A stretch of 64,000 nucleotides of DNA, taken from positions 145,894-209,893 of the forward strand of contig BCHH01000011.1 of NCBI GenBank assembly GCA_001599595.1, written 5' to 3'. Under the pieces are notes generated by a model. That model was not told the DNA's origin. It did not search any database and saw nothing but the letters and a program-made list of their open reading frames with translations. Source of the stretch: Beverwykella pulmonaria (lineage: Eukaryota; Ascomycota; Dothideomycetes; Pleosporales; Melanommataceae). The position numbers and the translations under genes were made by a program. This document shows, piece after piece, positions 34,879 to 49,300 of this stretch. Numbering within the stretch: the stretch's first letter is position 1; each line of letters begins with the position of its first letter.

Positions 34879-36198
34879 ATGTCTTTAACACAACTCAAGC
34901 GCATATACTGGGCCTTCAATCCCCCGGCAGTTGAGAAGCACAGCAATGCTCTCAAATTTGGCATTATAGGAGCCGCCAACTCGGCGGCCTGGGCCTTACT
35001 CATTCCCGCCAAACTGCATCCCGAAGTGGTTGTACACGCGATCGCTGCTCGTGACCGGAAGCGAGCCGAGGAGTTTGCAAAGAAGAATGGAATTCCAGTA
35101 GTCTATGACTCCTACCAGGGTGAGTTTATTCCAATTGCAGTCTGGCGAGGCCGCTGCTATCCATTCGTATGTGAATCTCACTGACAATATTTCCATCATG
35201 TAGAGCTCCTCGATGACCCAGACATTGACTGTATTCTGGTCCCATTGCCTAACGCGCTTCATTTCGAGTGGGCCGTTCGATCCATCCGCGCTGGCAAACA
35301 TGTCCTCCTGGAGAAGCCATCCGTGTCCAATTCGGTCGAGGCTGAGATTCTATTTAACCTGCCGGAGCTCAATCAGCCCAATGCACCCGTGCTGCTGGAG
35401 GCCTTTCACTATCGCTTCCACCCCATCTGGTCAGTCTTTATGTCGCTAGTCAACCCCGCCGACGTGGTCCATGTAAACACGTATTCCATGATCCCGTGGT
35501 GGTTCGTGAACAAAGACCATATCCACTTCAACTACAACCTCGCAGGCGGCACTATGATGGGCATGGGCACGTACAACTTCGCGGCGTTACGCCTCATCTT
35601 TGGTGCAGAGCCGGAGGAATGCTTAAGCGCCGACGTCAAAGCCTTTACTGAGGGTGTCCATCATGACTGCGACTACGAGTTCAAGGCCAAGTTCCGCTTC
35701 CCCAACGGCTGCATCGGCGAGGCCTTCAGCACGCTCCAAGGCCCAACTATCTGGCATCCCTCGTACGCGACCGTCACGCATAGGCAGGTCGAGGTCCTGG
35801 ACAAGACGTTGCCGCCCTCGCAGGAGAAGCTAGTAACCCGCGAGGTAACAATTCACGGCTTTATCCACGCCATTTTCTGGCATCGGGTCGACGTCAAGGA
35901 GTCATTCGAGATCCGCGACAAGGACACCGGGAAAGTGATCAAGAAATGGACCGAGAGCAGGTCGCAGAAGGCCCACACCCCCAGGGAAGCCGGCGGAGAT
36001 CTCGCTAAGCTTGAGGGTGAGACTTACTGGATGTCGTTCAGGTACCAGCTCGAGGCTTTTGTGAACCGAATCAAGGGCCGCGAGACGGCGTACTGGGTCG
36101 ATCGCGAGGACTCGGTCCTCCAGATGAAGATGGTTGATATGGCCTATGAGAAGAGTGGGCTGGGAGTGAGACCCACGAGCAAGTTTCAAGCCAATTAA
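34879..36198 (+). CDS. Gfo/Idh/MocA-family NAD(P) oxidoreductase (dihydrodiol dehydrogenase-like)
   Basis: Two exons, 34879-35119 and 35204-36198, give 411 aa. The Rossmann start LKFGIIGAANSAAWALLIPA is followed by HAIAARDRKRAEEFAKKNGI. The catalytic Lys lies in the family motif LLEKPSVSN. The C-terminal substrate domain has GGTMMGMGTYNFAALRLIFG. Fungal members resemble dimeric dihydrodiol dehydrogenase and D-xylose 1-dehydrogenase. Its position between the exporter and the PKS-NRPS suggests a tailoring or supply role, but it could be an unrelated sugar dehydrogenase. It is not an MDR-type enoyl reductase and cannot serve as the trans-ER. Confidence 0.85.
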
Positions 36199-37385
36199 GT
36201 ACCTTGGTCGCTGTCTGGAACAGTCTTTACAACTGCTGAAGTGTAATATTGGCAGTGTGTAAACGTTGAGTCTATTTTTCCTTGGCTTCCGCTATATGAA
36301 ACCAGTCAAATCGGAAGAACCAATGCGTACTGTTAATGTTACTTGGCGATGGTATGAATCAGTCAAGCAGAACTTATAAAGCGAGATACCGAGGATGACT
36401 CATGTATGCGGAAGAAATCTTCAGCTGTTTTGCGGCGAGTATACTTATTCAACTGTTTCGACATTTGAAAAAATGTGACTTGTTACGATGTGATATTTGG
36501 CAGCAGCCTAGCGCTGCCGACACGAGTGATGCATCACCGTGTTTTTCTGATGCGATGTGGCCGTACCGAAGTATGAGCTCGTCAGTCGTTAAATTGCAGT
36601 TGATTAGTTTTGCAGCCTGCTGTACATAGTCTCACCCACTTGGTAGCCTCGCAGGTATATTCTAGTGACCGAAGATACTATGTGTACGCGTTGAAGGCGT
36701 TTCTACGGGCCTGGGACCTGTTGTAGTGCCCTTTGCGTTACAATTCTGACCGAAAAGTATAGTCGTAGAGCAGAATCCAAACTGGTACAGTGCCGCCACG
36801 TATCGTTTAGTCCGCTCATTGTTAGCGTCCAAAGGTGGGAGGCAACCTGAAGATTCAAACGACCAATCGGCGCAAAACATACCGTATCATTTGCCGTGAA
36901 TAGTGAGACTCTCGACACGCGTTTCCAATGGCATAACGGCGAGATTTTGGTTCAGGGAACTGTCCAATGACGATAGTGGCGGAGTGTCCTCCCGAACCCG
37001 AGTAGATCGAAGAATGATTAATCGCCGAAGATTTACCCATGAGGGAGGTGTAGTATGAGTGGCAGCCTTCCTCGTGGTGGTGTCGGGCATTAAAGTCTTA
37101 TCTTTGAGATGACTGGGTCACTGAGGCCGTTTCATCGACGGGATTGTCCCAGTGGAGAGCTGTAGCTGCATCTAAGGAGGTAGATCTTGACATAGTGAAT
37201 TGAGTGCCGAACAACTGCTATAGATGCGACTCGTGCTCGTTGCTTAATAGCTCAGTTGTCTCATCTATTTGGTTTATATCAATTTTGAGTTCGATCACGC
37301 GCAACTCTCTCAGTTAGCGCCTATACATATTTGCTTGCCTCTTTATGAAGGTGACTCTTGTTTCTTGATCATCTCGTCGATATAT
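36199..37385. promoter_or_regulatory. Upstream region of the PKS-NRPS gene
   Basis: About 1.2 kb without a supported ORF. A minus-strand core TCGGCGATTAA lies at 37018-37028, about 360 bp before the ATG, and is related to the motif seen in other cluster promoters. Nothing else is recognised. Confidence 0.45.
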
Positions 37386-40300
37386 ATGCAAATGGCTTCA
37401 AAGCAACAAGAACCAATTGCCATTGTGGGCAGCGCTTGCCGCTTCCCGGGAGGTGCCAATTCACCATCGGCTTTGTGGAAACTCCTCGAGAGCCCACGCG
37501 ATGTGGGTGTGGATATTGGTCCGGATCGATTTGATGCCAAAGCCTTCTACCACCCTGATGGCAGCCATCATGGCACCAGCAACGTCCTTCGATCATACCT
37601 ATTGCAGGAAGATGTGCGCTTATTTGACGCACCTTTCTTCAATCTCAGTCCTAACGAGGCGGATGCGATGGATCCGCAACAACGTATCCTCTTGGAAACG
37701 GTGTATGAAGCCCTTGAAGCAGGGGGTCATGCCATCGAGGCCCTAAGAGGATCGGATACTGCTGTGTACGTGGGCACTATGACTGCCGACTACAACGATA
37801 CACTGATTCGGGATCACAATACGATGCCGAACTACTACGCTACCGGGACGAGTCGGGCTATCATTTCGAATCGGGTATCCTATTTTTTCGACTGGCACGG
37901 GATTAGCCAGACCATCGATACGGCCTGTTCTTCCAGTCTGGTTGCACTGCATCAAGGTGTACAGGCCCTCAGGAGCGGTGAATCGCGCGTTGCCGTAGCG
38001 TGTGGCACCCAGATGCTCCTGGGTCCGGAGATGTACATAGGCGAGAGCACGCTGAAGATGCTCTCGCCTAACGGTCGGTCCGCAATGTGGGACGCGAGTG
38101 CGGACGGCTATGCCCGCGGCGAGGGGGTGGCTGCCGTCGTGGTGAAGCGATTGAGCGATGCCATCGCGGATGGCGACCATATCGAGTGTATCGTCCGCGA
38201 GACTGGAGCCAACCAGGATGGTTTCTCGAACGGGATTACGGTCCCTAATAGTGAAGCCCAGGCATCACTCATCCGGCAAACATATGCAAGAGCTGGTCTT
38301 GACCCCGAAAACGTGCCTCAGGATAGACCGCAGTTTTTCGAGGCCCACGGCACGGGCACGCAAGCAGGAGATCCAAAAGAAGCGGCCGCCATCCATCAAT
38401 GTTTTGGCCAACACATAGACAGCTCGGAAACACCTCTATATGTTGGCTCTGTGAAGACCGTCATCGGCCATCTCGAGGGTTGCGCGGGCCTCGCAGGTGT
38501 TCTCAAGGGCTCCGCCATGGTGCAGTCAGGGTCCATCGTGCCAAATCTCCACTTCCGTCGCTTGAATCCAAAGATCGAATCCTTTTACCAGGGCTTGCAG
38601 GTCCCGACGCAGTTGACTCCATGGCCGCAGCTGCCGGATGGCGTTCCGCGACGTGTGAGCGTTAATAGTTTTGGTGAGTTGATGTCACGTTAATCATCGC
38701 TTATGTGCTTACGTTGTCACAGGCTTTGGAGGGACCAACGCCCACGCCATTCTCGAGCAGTACCAACCTTCAACTTTCCCAACAGCTCCCACGCAAAACG
38801 CATCACCATCCCTTACGCCATTTGTGTTCTCTGCCGCATCCGAAGTCGCCTTGGTTGCCCAATTGCAGGCCTACTCTAGCCATTTGAAGACACAACATGA
38901 AACTATCAATTGCACTGATCTGGCTTGGACGCTGCATTCACGCAAAAGCCAGCTCTCCACAAAGGCAGCGTTCGCGGCGTTGTCAATTGAGCAGCTGACG
39001 TCCAAAATCGATGCCGTGCTTGCAGAGGTGAGCCAGAATGCTGGTGCGACCGTTGGCCTCCGCTCCATCACCAACACAAGCACTCCCCGCTTGCTAGGCG
39101 TCTTCACGGGCCAGGGTGCGCAATGGCCGGCCATGGGCGCGCACTTGATCCGCTCGTCAGCCTTTGTGCAAGAGCGGGTCTTCTATCTCGAGGAATCTCT
39201 GGCCACCCTACCCTCCTCCGACCGTCCCGCGTGGCGCCTCCGCGACGAGATGCTAGCTGCAGAAGGCGTCTCGCGCATTGGCGAAGCCGCACTGTCGCAG
39301 CCTCTGTGCACTGCCATCCAGGTCATCCTAGTCGATCTCCTTCGCGCAGCTGGAATCACCTTCACTGCTGTAGTGGGTCATTCCTCGGGCGAGATTGCTG
39401 CAGCGTACGCTGCTGGCTTCGTGACGGCGCGCGATGCCATCCGCATTGCCTACTATCGGGGTCTCTATGCCTACCTAGCGGGCAATGAAAGCAATGGCCA
39501 AAAGGGCGCCATGCTGGCAGTGGGCACATCGTGGGAAGGCGCGCAGCAGCTCGTCAACTTGCCAACCTTCAAGGGTCGTCTGGCCGTCGCCGCCCACAAC
39601 TCTCCGGCCAGCGTGACCTTGTCGGGAGATGCCGATGCCATTGTGCAGGCCAAGAAGCACTTCGACGAGGAGAAGAAATTCGCGAGGCTGTTGAAAGTGG
39701 ACACAGCCTACCACTCTCACCACATGTTGCCGTGTGGTGACCGCTATGTCCAGGCCCTACGAGCATGTGGCGTTCGAGTAAATCGAGAGCGAGCCGACAC
39801 TTCTTGCACTTGGTTCTCTAGCGTGACTGCCTCTGCCGAGGGCATGAAGCCTATCGACGCACTTCAGGATGAGTACTGGAGAGACAACATGACGAATGCA
39901 GTGTTGTTTGCAGATGCTGTCAAGAACGCTGTTGCCAGTACTGAGCAGCTCGACCTTGCTATCGAGGTCGGACCGCACCCGGCACTCAAAGGCCCAGTCA
40001 CGCAGAATGTTTCTGAGGTGCAGACCTCTCCCCTTCCGTACTGCGGTGTACTTAGTAGGGGAAAGAATGACGTTGAAGCTTTCTCTGAGGCCCTGGGTTT
40101 TGTATGGACTAGCCTCCCGCATCTGGTTGACTTTCAGTCGTTCGAGAACGTAACCTCCCATGAATCGTGGCAGCCCAAATTGGTGGTTGGTCTGCCGTCA
40201 TACCAATGGAATCATGGGAGAGCTCATTGGGCCGAGTCACGCATATCAAGAAGGATGCGCACGCGGAAGCATTCCCATCACGAGATACTCGGTTTCATTT

Positions 40301-43300
40301 CTCCAGACTCGAACTCGCATGACATGCGTTGGCTGAACGTGCTCAAGCAGAAGGAGATGCCATGGCTTGATGGCCACCAACTGCAAGGCCAGACTGTATT
40401 CCCTGCCGCTGGCTACGTCGCCATGGCACTTGAAGCATCGAGGACCCTCGCAGGCGACCAAATGATTGAGCTAATCGAGTTGCACCAACTCAACATCCCC
40501 AGAGCCATTACGTTCGAGGAAGGGGACGACTCGGGCGTGGAGACCCTCGTGACTTTAACAGGAATCGAGCACCATACGAACCAAACAGCCACAGCCGATT
40601 TCGCCTGCTACTCTGTTCCCGTACTCAGCAAGGGATCAGAACACGACATGGAGCTCTCGGCCAGCGGAACTATCAAGATTATGTTTGGCACTCCGGACGT
40701 TGCAACGCTGCCTTGCGCACCACCCGAGGACTACAACATGACCACAGTGGATGCTAACCATTTTTATGCAACCATTTCTGAGCTCGGTTACAACTACTCT
40801 GGCTCGTTCAGAACCCTGTCTTCTGCTAAGCGCAAACTCAACCATTCTTCTGTTCTTGTGGACTCGCATGTCTACGATGTAACGAGCGTGTCCGAGTATC
40901 TGGTTCATCCAAGCATGCTCGATGTTGCATTCCAGGCATCTATGCTCGCGTATTCAGCCCCCGGAGATGGACGTCTTTGGTCGCTCTCAGTCCCGACAGC
41001 CATCGGAACTATCCGAGTTAATCCCGAGGTATGCGCCGCGCTGTCCACTTCTGGGTCGAAGGTCCCTGTTTGCGCAACCATTGATGGTGAATCTGAAGAA
41101 TTTTCGGCAAGTATCGATATCTTCAGCGAAGACGCCGAACATGGTATGGTACAGGTCGAAGACCTCATAATGAAACCTTTCGCCCCGGCAACCGGGGCCG
41201 ACGACCGTGTCATGTTCACCAACACCAAATTCAGCCTTGCGCTCCCTGATGGTGCCGCTGTCATGGACAGCATTCGCCCCTCCGCTTACGAAGTGGAGCT
41301 GGCAACCGCCTGCGAGAGGATAGCATATCATTACCTTCGTAGATGGAAGTCAGAGCTTAGTGATGATGAATGGGCCAGTGGCCAACCACATTGGATGCAT
41401 CTTCTAGACTGGATCAATCACACTCTGTCCACCGCAGCTCGTGGCCAACATCCGACCCTGAAGAAGGAATGGTCTGAAGACACCACAGAAGACATACAAA
41501 TCTTGAACATCCAATACTCTAATTCTATCGACGTCAAGCTCCTTGCAACCATTGACCAAAACTTGTCTGCTGCCGTTCGAGGGGACACCGCTCTCGAGCA
41601 TATGCTGCCGAATGACATGATTAACGACTGGTACGAGAGGGGCCTTGGCTTTGCAGTGTACAACTCATTCCTTGCGGAAATGATGAAGCAGGTAGTGCAT
41701 CGATACCCGCACGCCCGAATTCTAGAGATAGGCGCTGGGACTGGTGGAGCTACGAAGTCGATCCTTCGAAGCATCGGGAATACGTGTTCCTCGTACACGT
41801 ACACCGACCGATCGGGAGACCACTTTACTCAGGTTGCACAGGAATTTAAGGCATACAGTGACAAGATGACATTTAGTGTCTTGGACATCGAGGAGCCGCT
41901 CGCAGACCAAGGATTCAAACCGCAATCGTACGATATTGTCGTCGCATCCCACGTTCTGACTTCTACGGCCTCGCTTAAGACAGCCCTAGAGAACGTTCGA
42001 CAGCTTCTGAAGCCCGGAGGCTATCTCATGCTAGCAGAAGTTACCAATTTGGGTTCTGTCCGCTCCCACAGCATTCTGGGTAGCCTCCCGGATTGGTGGC
42101 TCGGCGTGAACGACGGCAGCAAATCCTCGCCACTGTTGACACCTGGGGCTTGGCACTACACCCTTCGTAAGGCGGGATTCGGGGGAGTCGATACACGCAC
42201 TCCTGAAGTCGAAGGCATAGCTTGGCCAATGTCTATCATCGCATCCCAAGCTGTTGATGAACAAGTGAAATTCTTGCGGCGCCCACTATCTTCTCCCTCG
42301 CCATCCACATCAACCCCTTTCCACCTCGAAAGCCTAGTCATTCTTGGGAATGGTAGTCTCGAGACAGCTCATATTAGTGAAGCGGTGATGGACCATCTTG
42401 AACGTTTCTGTGGCGAGATCACGATCCTTAATGGATTGCCCACGGAAAGCGAGTCATTCAGTCTGAATCCAATGAGCACATTCCTCAATCTAGTCGATAT
42501 AGACTCTCCCATCTTCAAGGACATGACTGACGAGAAGATGGATGGCCTGAAACGAATGTTGGAACTTGCAAAAAGCATCGTTTGGGTCACACATGGCGGT
42601 CACCAAGACCAGCCATACCAAATGGCAAGCATTGCCTTTGGTCGCTCGATCAGGCAAGAAGCAGCGCACATCAACTTTAGCCACATGGATGTCTCCGATC
42701 TACAGCATAATGTTCCCCAAGCTATCGCCGAGTATCTTGTGCAGCAGAGCGCTCTCGACGAATGGGAAGCTCCGCCGTCGGCATTGGCAGACACACATCA
42801 CCGAGACTTTGGATTCCTTTGGTCGAGGGAACCTGAGGTATTGTTTGATGGCGGGAAGCTCAAGATCCCCCGACTGGTGCAGCATACCGACCAGAACGTG
42901 AGACTCAATTCTTCAAGACGTGTCATTTCCAAGATGGTACCCGTGTCGGAAACGAATGTCGGCATCATCTCCCCCTCGGAGGATCTACGACACTCTGTGG
43001 TGGAGCAAGTCTCTCGAAAGCGCAAACAATCACACGATGATGTTTTCAGGGTTCAAAGCTCAAGTTTGAAGGCACTCCATATAGCTACAGATACATTCTT
43101 GTTCCTCGGGATTGGCAAAAGCAAAGAGAGCAGGCTCCACGCCTTACTGTCAACTTCCAACTCCTCTGAGACGACTCCGGTCACAACTGTAGAGGTACCG
43201 GTAGATGAGGCGGCCGATACTAATGCCGATGGTCTGCTGGTTACGATTGCGAGCGAGCTGCTCGCCAGGTCTTTGGTTCAACAATTATCCCCAGAGAACT

Positions 43301-46300
43301 GCGTCCTGGTCCACTGTTCAGGCAAAGATCGCTTCTTCGCTGCAGCATTGTCTCGGCAAGCAGCTGCGCAATCAGTCCGCGTCACTTTCACTTGTGACAG
43401 CCGAGATGAACAACGAGACGCGTCGTGGATCCAGTTGAATACTCGTGTCCCCAACCTCAATGTGCGGAAGATGCTTCGTCTAGTAAAACCTACACATTTC
43501 CTGGACTTAACGGCTGGAGCTGATCTCGGCGCTCTGGGTCGCCGCATCGCCCGCGCCTTGCCCTCGAGTTGCCTGCCCATCAGCCCATCCACTCTCTTCC
43601 AACGCAAATCATCGTCACTACCCCTACCGTGTGATCGGGAGGTTCTCCTAGGTCGACTTAAAGATGCTATGTTCAGTTCGAGACTGCCTAATGCAGAAGT
43701 CCAGGACCTGGTCACCCCACTCGGCTTCGTGCGTTCACTGAACCAAGAGCACGCGACAAGTACCATTAACTGGCCCTTAGACAAGCTTGTCGAGGCAGAG
43801 GTGCGTCCTCTGGAATGCCGACAGCTTTTTTCCAAGGACAAGACTTATCTCCTCGTCGGTCTCAGTGGCCAGATTGGACAATCGCTCTGTGAATGGATGG
43901 TATCGAACGGAGCGGGATGTGTATGCTTGACGAGCCGCCGTCCTAAAGTCGACGAAAGGTGGTTGGAGTCCTTCCAGGAAACGGGCGCAACCGTCAAGGT
44001 CATATCAATGGACGTTCTAGATACGAACAGTATTGAGCGAGTCATTAAGGAAATCAGGGTGTCTTGCCCTCCTATCGCCGGAGTTGCCAACGGAGCCGTC
44101 ATCTTCGACGATCAACTTTTTGCAAATATGTCTGGAGACACGATGCGGAGAGTCCTTGCACCAAAGGTCGACGGGTCAAAAAATCTTGACGATATCTTCC
44201 ATGACGTGGATCTCGACTTCTTCATCCTCTTCTCGTCTGTAGTTTGTGTATACGGCAATGCAGGCCAGTCCAACTACTCGGCAGCCAACGGCTTCCTCAA
44301 TGCTCTTGTCAGACAAAGACGCGGGCGTGGTTTGGCAGCCTCTGCTCTTGCCCTCGGGATGGTTGCAGGCATCGGATACGCCGAGACCGCAGGTCAAGCT
44401 GTCCAGGAACAGCTGGTGAAGAAAGTCGGGCTACCACCCGTCTCAGAAACGGACTTACGTCAGATGTTTGCAGAGACCATTCTGGCCGGTTCTGAGGGAC
44501 CGGAAGATTCTGTGGTGATAGCCGGACTGCGCGCCATCAGCGATGATGAGGACCTGAGGGGCCCGTGGTTCAGCAACCCGTACTTCTCACATATGATTAA
44601 GGAGAGTAATAGCGCCACGTCAGGATCCGATGGAGAGGATAAGAGGGCGGCGCTTCCTGTCAGCCAGCAGCTCGCCATGGCAGCCACCAAGGAAGAGGCC
44701 CTCGACGCCCTGCAAGAATGTTTTGCGACAAGGCTGCGTGCTATGCTACAACTTGGCGACCAGAAGATTGAGCATAATGCTCCTCTTCTCGAGCTTGGCA
44801 TTGATTCATTGGTTGCCGTCGAAGTTCGATCATGGTTCCTCAAGGAATTGAAGGTGGATATTCCTGTGCTCAAGGTGGTCGGCGGCGCTTCTCTAAGTGA
44901 ACTATGCGAAAAAGCGCTGGAGAAGGTCCCTGAGAAGCTCATCTCAACGACAGAGAAGCAGCGAGACGATATCCATCCTGACAAGGCTGCAGTGACTAAA
45001 CCTCAGCACCAGTCGCAGGCACCATCAAAAGCGCAGAGCTCGGTCGTGGATTCGGATTCAAGTTCTGCGTCCGGTGACAACTCCATGTCAACCCCAGAGA
45101 GGCGCTCCACGCCAACTCCAGCGACCACGATGACCACGCCGTCCGCCTCTATCTCCGTTATCGATCCAAAGGAGGCGGAGTCCGCTAAATTAACACAATT
45201 CGAGCACCCCCCTAGAAAGTTTCTGAAGAGTGAGCGGATTTCGTTGCCCCAGTCACGGTTTTGGTTCCTTCGGCACTTGCTAGAAGACCCCACGACCCCC
45301 AACGTGGTCATTTCCTACCGTATCGCCGGCAATATACGTGTCGGCGACCTTGAAAGAGCCATCCGCATTGTCACCAACAGGCACGAAGCACTGCGCACGT
45401 GTTTTGTTGAAGATGAGAACACTGCCGGCGAGGCTTATCAGAACGTATTGCCCAGCTCCCCATTGCGACTCCAGCGCAAGAGGATCGATTCTACTGAAGA
45501 CGTTGATGCCGAATACACGAAGCTTAGGGGCCACGTGTTCGACCTGGAGCGCGGCGACGTGATGAGACTAGTTCTCCTAACACTATCATCATCATCTCAT
45601 TATCTCTTGATCAACTACCATCACATTGTCATGGACGGTGCCAGTTTCAATGTCTTCTTCTCAGACCTTGAGAAGGCCTACATTGGTCAGTCCCTCGGGC
45701 CATCACCCCGGCAATACCCCGAGTTTTCGGTGGCTCAGCGGCGGGCTCTTGACAACGGCGACATGCGAGAGGAGATGGAGTACTGGCAGAGCATATTCCC
45801 GGCCGGCGAACAGCCCCCTGTCCTACCACTGCTGCCTATGGCTCGAAGTAGCTCCAGGGTAGCCATGAAAGGCTTCGACACTCATCAGGTGGCATGCCAC
45901 CTCGAGCCCGCCTTGGTGGCGCGAGTTAAAGCCGTGTCCAAAGCGCAGCGATCGACGCCCTTTCACTTCCACTTAGCCGCCTTCAAAGCCATGCTATTCT
46001 GCTTCGCTGGAGACACCACGAAAGACTTGACTATCGGCTTTGCTGATGCTGCCCGCAATGATAGCAGCGTGGAGAAAAGTATCGGATTCTTCTTGAACCT
46101 CCTGACGCTGCGATTTCGCCGCCAGCCTGACCAAACCTTTGCCGAGGCGATAGTCGAAGCCCGTAGCACGGCGCACGCCGCGCTCGAGAGCTCGCGCTTG
46201 CCGTTTGATGTGTTGCTAACCGAGCTGAATGTCGCCCGCTCTTCATTGCACAGTCCCTTCTTCCAAGCGTTTCTCGACTACAGACAGGGCGTTCAGGAAC

Positions 46301-49300
46301 GGCATCCATGGGGCAACTGCCAAGTCGAACTCCAGAGTGTTCATCCTGGAAGGACAGCATACGACATCACTTTGGATGTGACGGATTCGAATGCCACCGA
46401 CTCCCTGGTCGTTTTCCGAGTACAAAAAAGCCTCTACGATCTTACAGCAGCCAACTTTCTGCTGGAGACTTATGTTCAGTTCCTTGACATTGTCACTAAT
46501 GATTCATCGCTCCCTCTGAAGGCCACTCCACTCTTCAGTGATACTCAGCTTACTCAAGCCATTCAGGTCGGCCGCGGTAAGTTTTTTTTTCTCCTGATGG
46601 ACGTATAGAGAACCACTAACACTAGAGATAGGGCCCAAATTGGTCTCGGACTGGCCCGCGACGCTTCCCCACCGCATTGACCAAATTGCGCAAGAGAACC
46701 CGGATTGTGTTGCCCTTATGGATGGCACTGGCAAGGTGTTAACATACTCGGATATGACCAACCGGATCGAGGCCATCAGCGAGGCATTGCAGAGTGCTGG
46801 CGTTGGCGCTGGCTCCCGGGTGCTCGTTTACCAGCAACCTGCAGCGGACTGGACGTGCTCCATGCTTGCTATCATGCGAATTGGAGCCATTTATGTGCCG
46901 TTGAATCTTCGTGAACCTGTTGCTCGCCTCTCCGCCGTCGCAAAAGACTGCGAACCGAGTGCCATCCTCGCCGACTTCACTACACTTGACGAGGCACCAC
47001 TGCTTCAGGTATCAGATTCTCGCATCATCAATGTGTCGGACTTGCCTCCTGTGGCGTTCTATCGTATCGCGATTTGCGCACAGTCAGAATTGCCGGCTGC
47101 CATCCTGTACACTAGCGGCTCAACGGGAACGCCCAAGGGCATCACGGTCACGCATGCCGGTCTCCGTAACGAGATCGAGGGATACACTAAGACCTGGGGA
47201 CTGGGGGCTGAGCGAGTTCTACAGCAGAGTGCCTTCACCTTCAACCATTCTTCGGATCAAATGTACACGGGTCTTGTCAACGGCGGTATGGTGTATATCG
47301 TTCCGGCCGAGAAACGCGGCGACCCAATGGAGATCACCAAGATTATCGAACAGCACTCCATTACGTATACAAAGGCGACACCATCCGAATATTCTATGTG
47401 GATACAGTTCGGAGCCGATACTCTCAGGCAAGCATCTAGTTGGCGTTTTGCTTTTGGTGGTGGCGAGTCCCTCACCAGCATTGTCACTGAAGAATTCGCC
47501 AGCCTCAACCTGCCGCAATTGCGCTTCTTCAACTCATATGGCCCCACAGAGATTTCGATTTCTTCCCACAAGATGGAGATTCCATACCGCGAGAAAGAGA
47601 CAGTGGAAAACATGGGCCGCATTCCGTGCGGCTACTCGCTGCCCAACTACTACACATACGTCGTAGATGAGCAGCTGCAGCCAGTACCTGTCGGAATGCC
47701 TGGAGAGATCTGTCTGGGCGGTGCCGGCGTGTCCCTTGGCTATCTCAACAATGAACAGCTTACCAGCAAACACTTCGTTCCGAACCCATTTGCGACGCCC
47801 GAGGATGTCGCCCGTGGCTGGACGCGCATGTACCGTACCGGCGACATTGGTCATCTGCGACAGGACGGTGCCATGATCTTCCACAGCCGCATGGCCGGCG
47901 ACTCCCAAGTTAAGATCCGTGGACTTCGCATCGAGCTGAGCGATATCGAAAGCAATATCATCTCAGCCTCAGGTGGTGTGCTGAGAGAAGCAGTCGTCAC
48001 CCTCCGTGAAGGTGACCCAGCATTTTTGGTCGCCCATGTCGTCTTCGCGCAACAACACAATGTCTCTGACAAGGAGACCTTCCTTCAGAACTTACTCAGC
48101 CGTCTTCCCATTCCTCAATATATGATACCTGTCATGGCCATCCCTCTCGCCAAGTTTTCACTCAACAACCACTCCAAAGTAGACCGAAAAGCTGTCCAAA
48201 AGCTGCCACTGCCAGACCGAGTCGGTGGTCACAAGGAGGCCGTAGAGATGACCGAGACAATGATGCAGCTGAAACGCGTATGGAGGGACGTATTAGGAGC
48301 GAACGTGGACAAGCTTAATATCGAACTAGGCCCCTCGACCAACTTCTTTGTTGTGGGTGGCAACTCCCTCCTCGTAATTCGCCTCCAGGCAAATATCCGA
48401 AAGGTGTTCCATGTGGTCATTCCGCTCTTCAAACTCATGGGTGCCAGCACGCTAGGCGACATGGCACACAATATCGAGGAAAGCACCAGCGTTGATCTCA
48501 TTGATTGGGAGAAGGAGACTGCCCCACCGCCCATTCCTCATTTCCTCAATAACCTTCCCACAAAGAGCGAGACAACAGCGAAGACGGTCTTAGTTACAGG
48601 CGCAACGGGCTTCCTTGGCAAATACGTTCTTCCACAGCTGGCTGCCCGGCCAGACATCGAAATGATCCATTGCGTCGCCGTGCGGGACAAACCGCGCGAA
48701 AGTAGCCTCTTTACCGCTCCGAACATCTCCTATCACGTGGGCGATTTGTCGTTGCCGTTGCTCGGGCTAGGCGTAGACGAATTCCGTGGACTGTCTAGCG
48801 ACGTCGACGTGATCCTCCACATGGGCGCGGTTCGTTCCTTCTGGGACAACTATCATGTCCTCCGCCCCAGCAACGTCGACTCAATCAAGGAGCTAGTCAA
48901 GTTGGCCGCCCCACGCCATATACCTATTCACTACATTTCGACGGTGGGGGTTTTGCCCCAGGATGAGGATGCCACTACGGACAGAGCTGGCTCGGCTTCT
49001 GCCCATGTGCCCTCTGGAGAGGGCAGCGACGGCTATGTCGCTTCCAAATGGGCCGGTGAGCGCATCCTTGAACGCTCTGTGGAAGGCCTTAGGATCCCGT
49101 CGCGGATATACCGGTTCCTCCCCGCTTCGCACCAGCAGCCCATGCAGAAGCAAGAGCTGATGGATAATTTTGTCCGCCTCGTCGACGCTCTGGGCTTGAC
49201 ACCCGACATGGGCGTCTGGAAAGGCCGTGTAGACTTGATTCCTGCCGAGCAGATCGCCCATTGGCTGAGCGAGTCTGTCGCAAAAGCTACGGCAACTGCT

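Noticed and set aside
34879..36198. The oxidoreductase as the missing trans-enoyl reductase
   Set aside because: Its EKP motif and domain layout are of the Gfo/Idh/MocA family, not the MDR fold of LovC-type enzymes.
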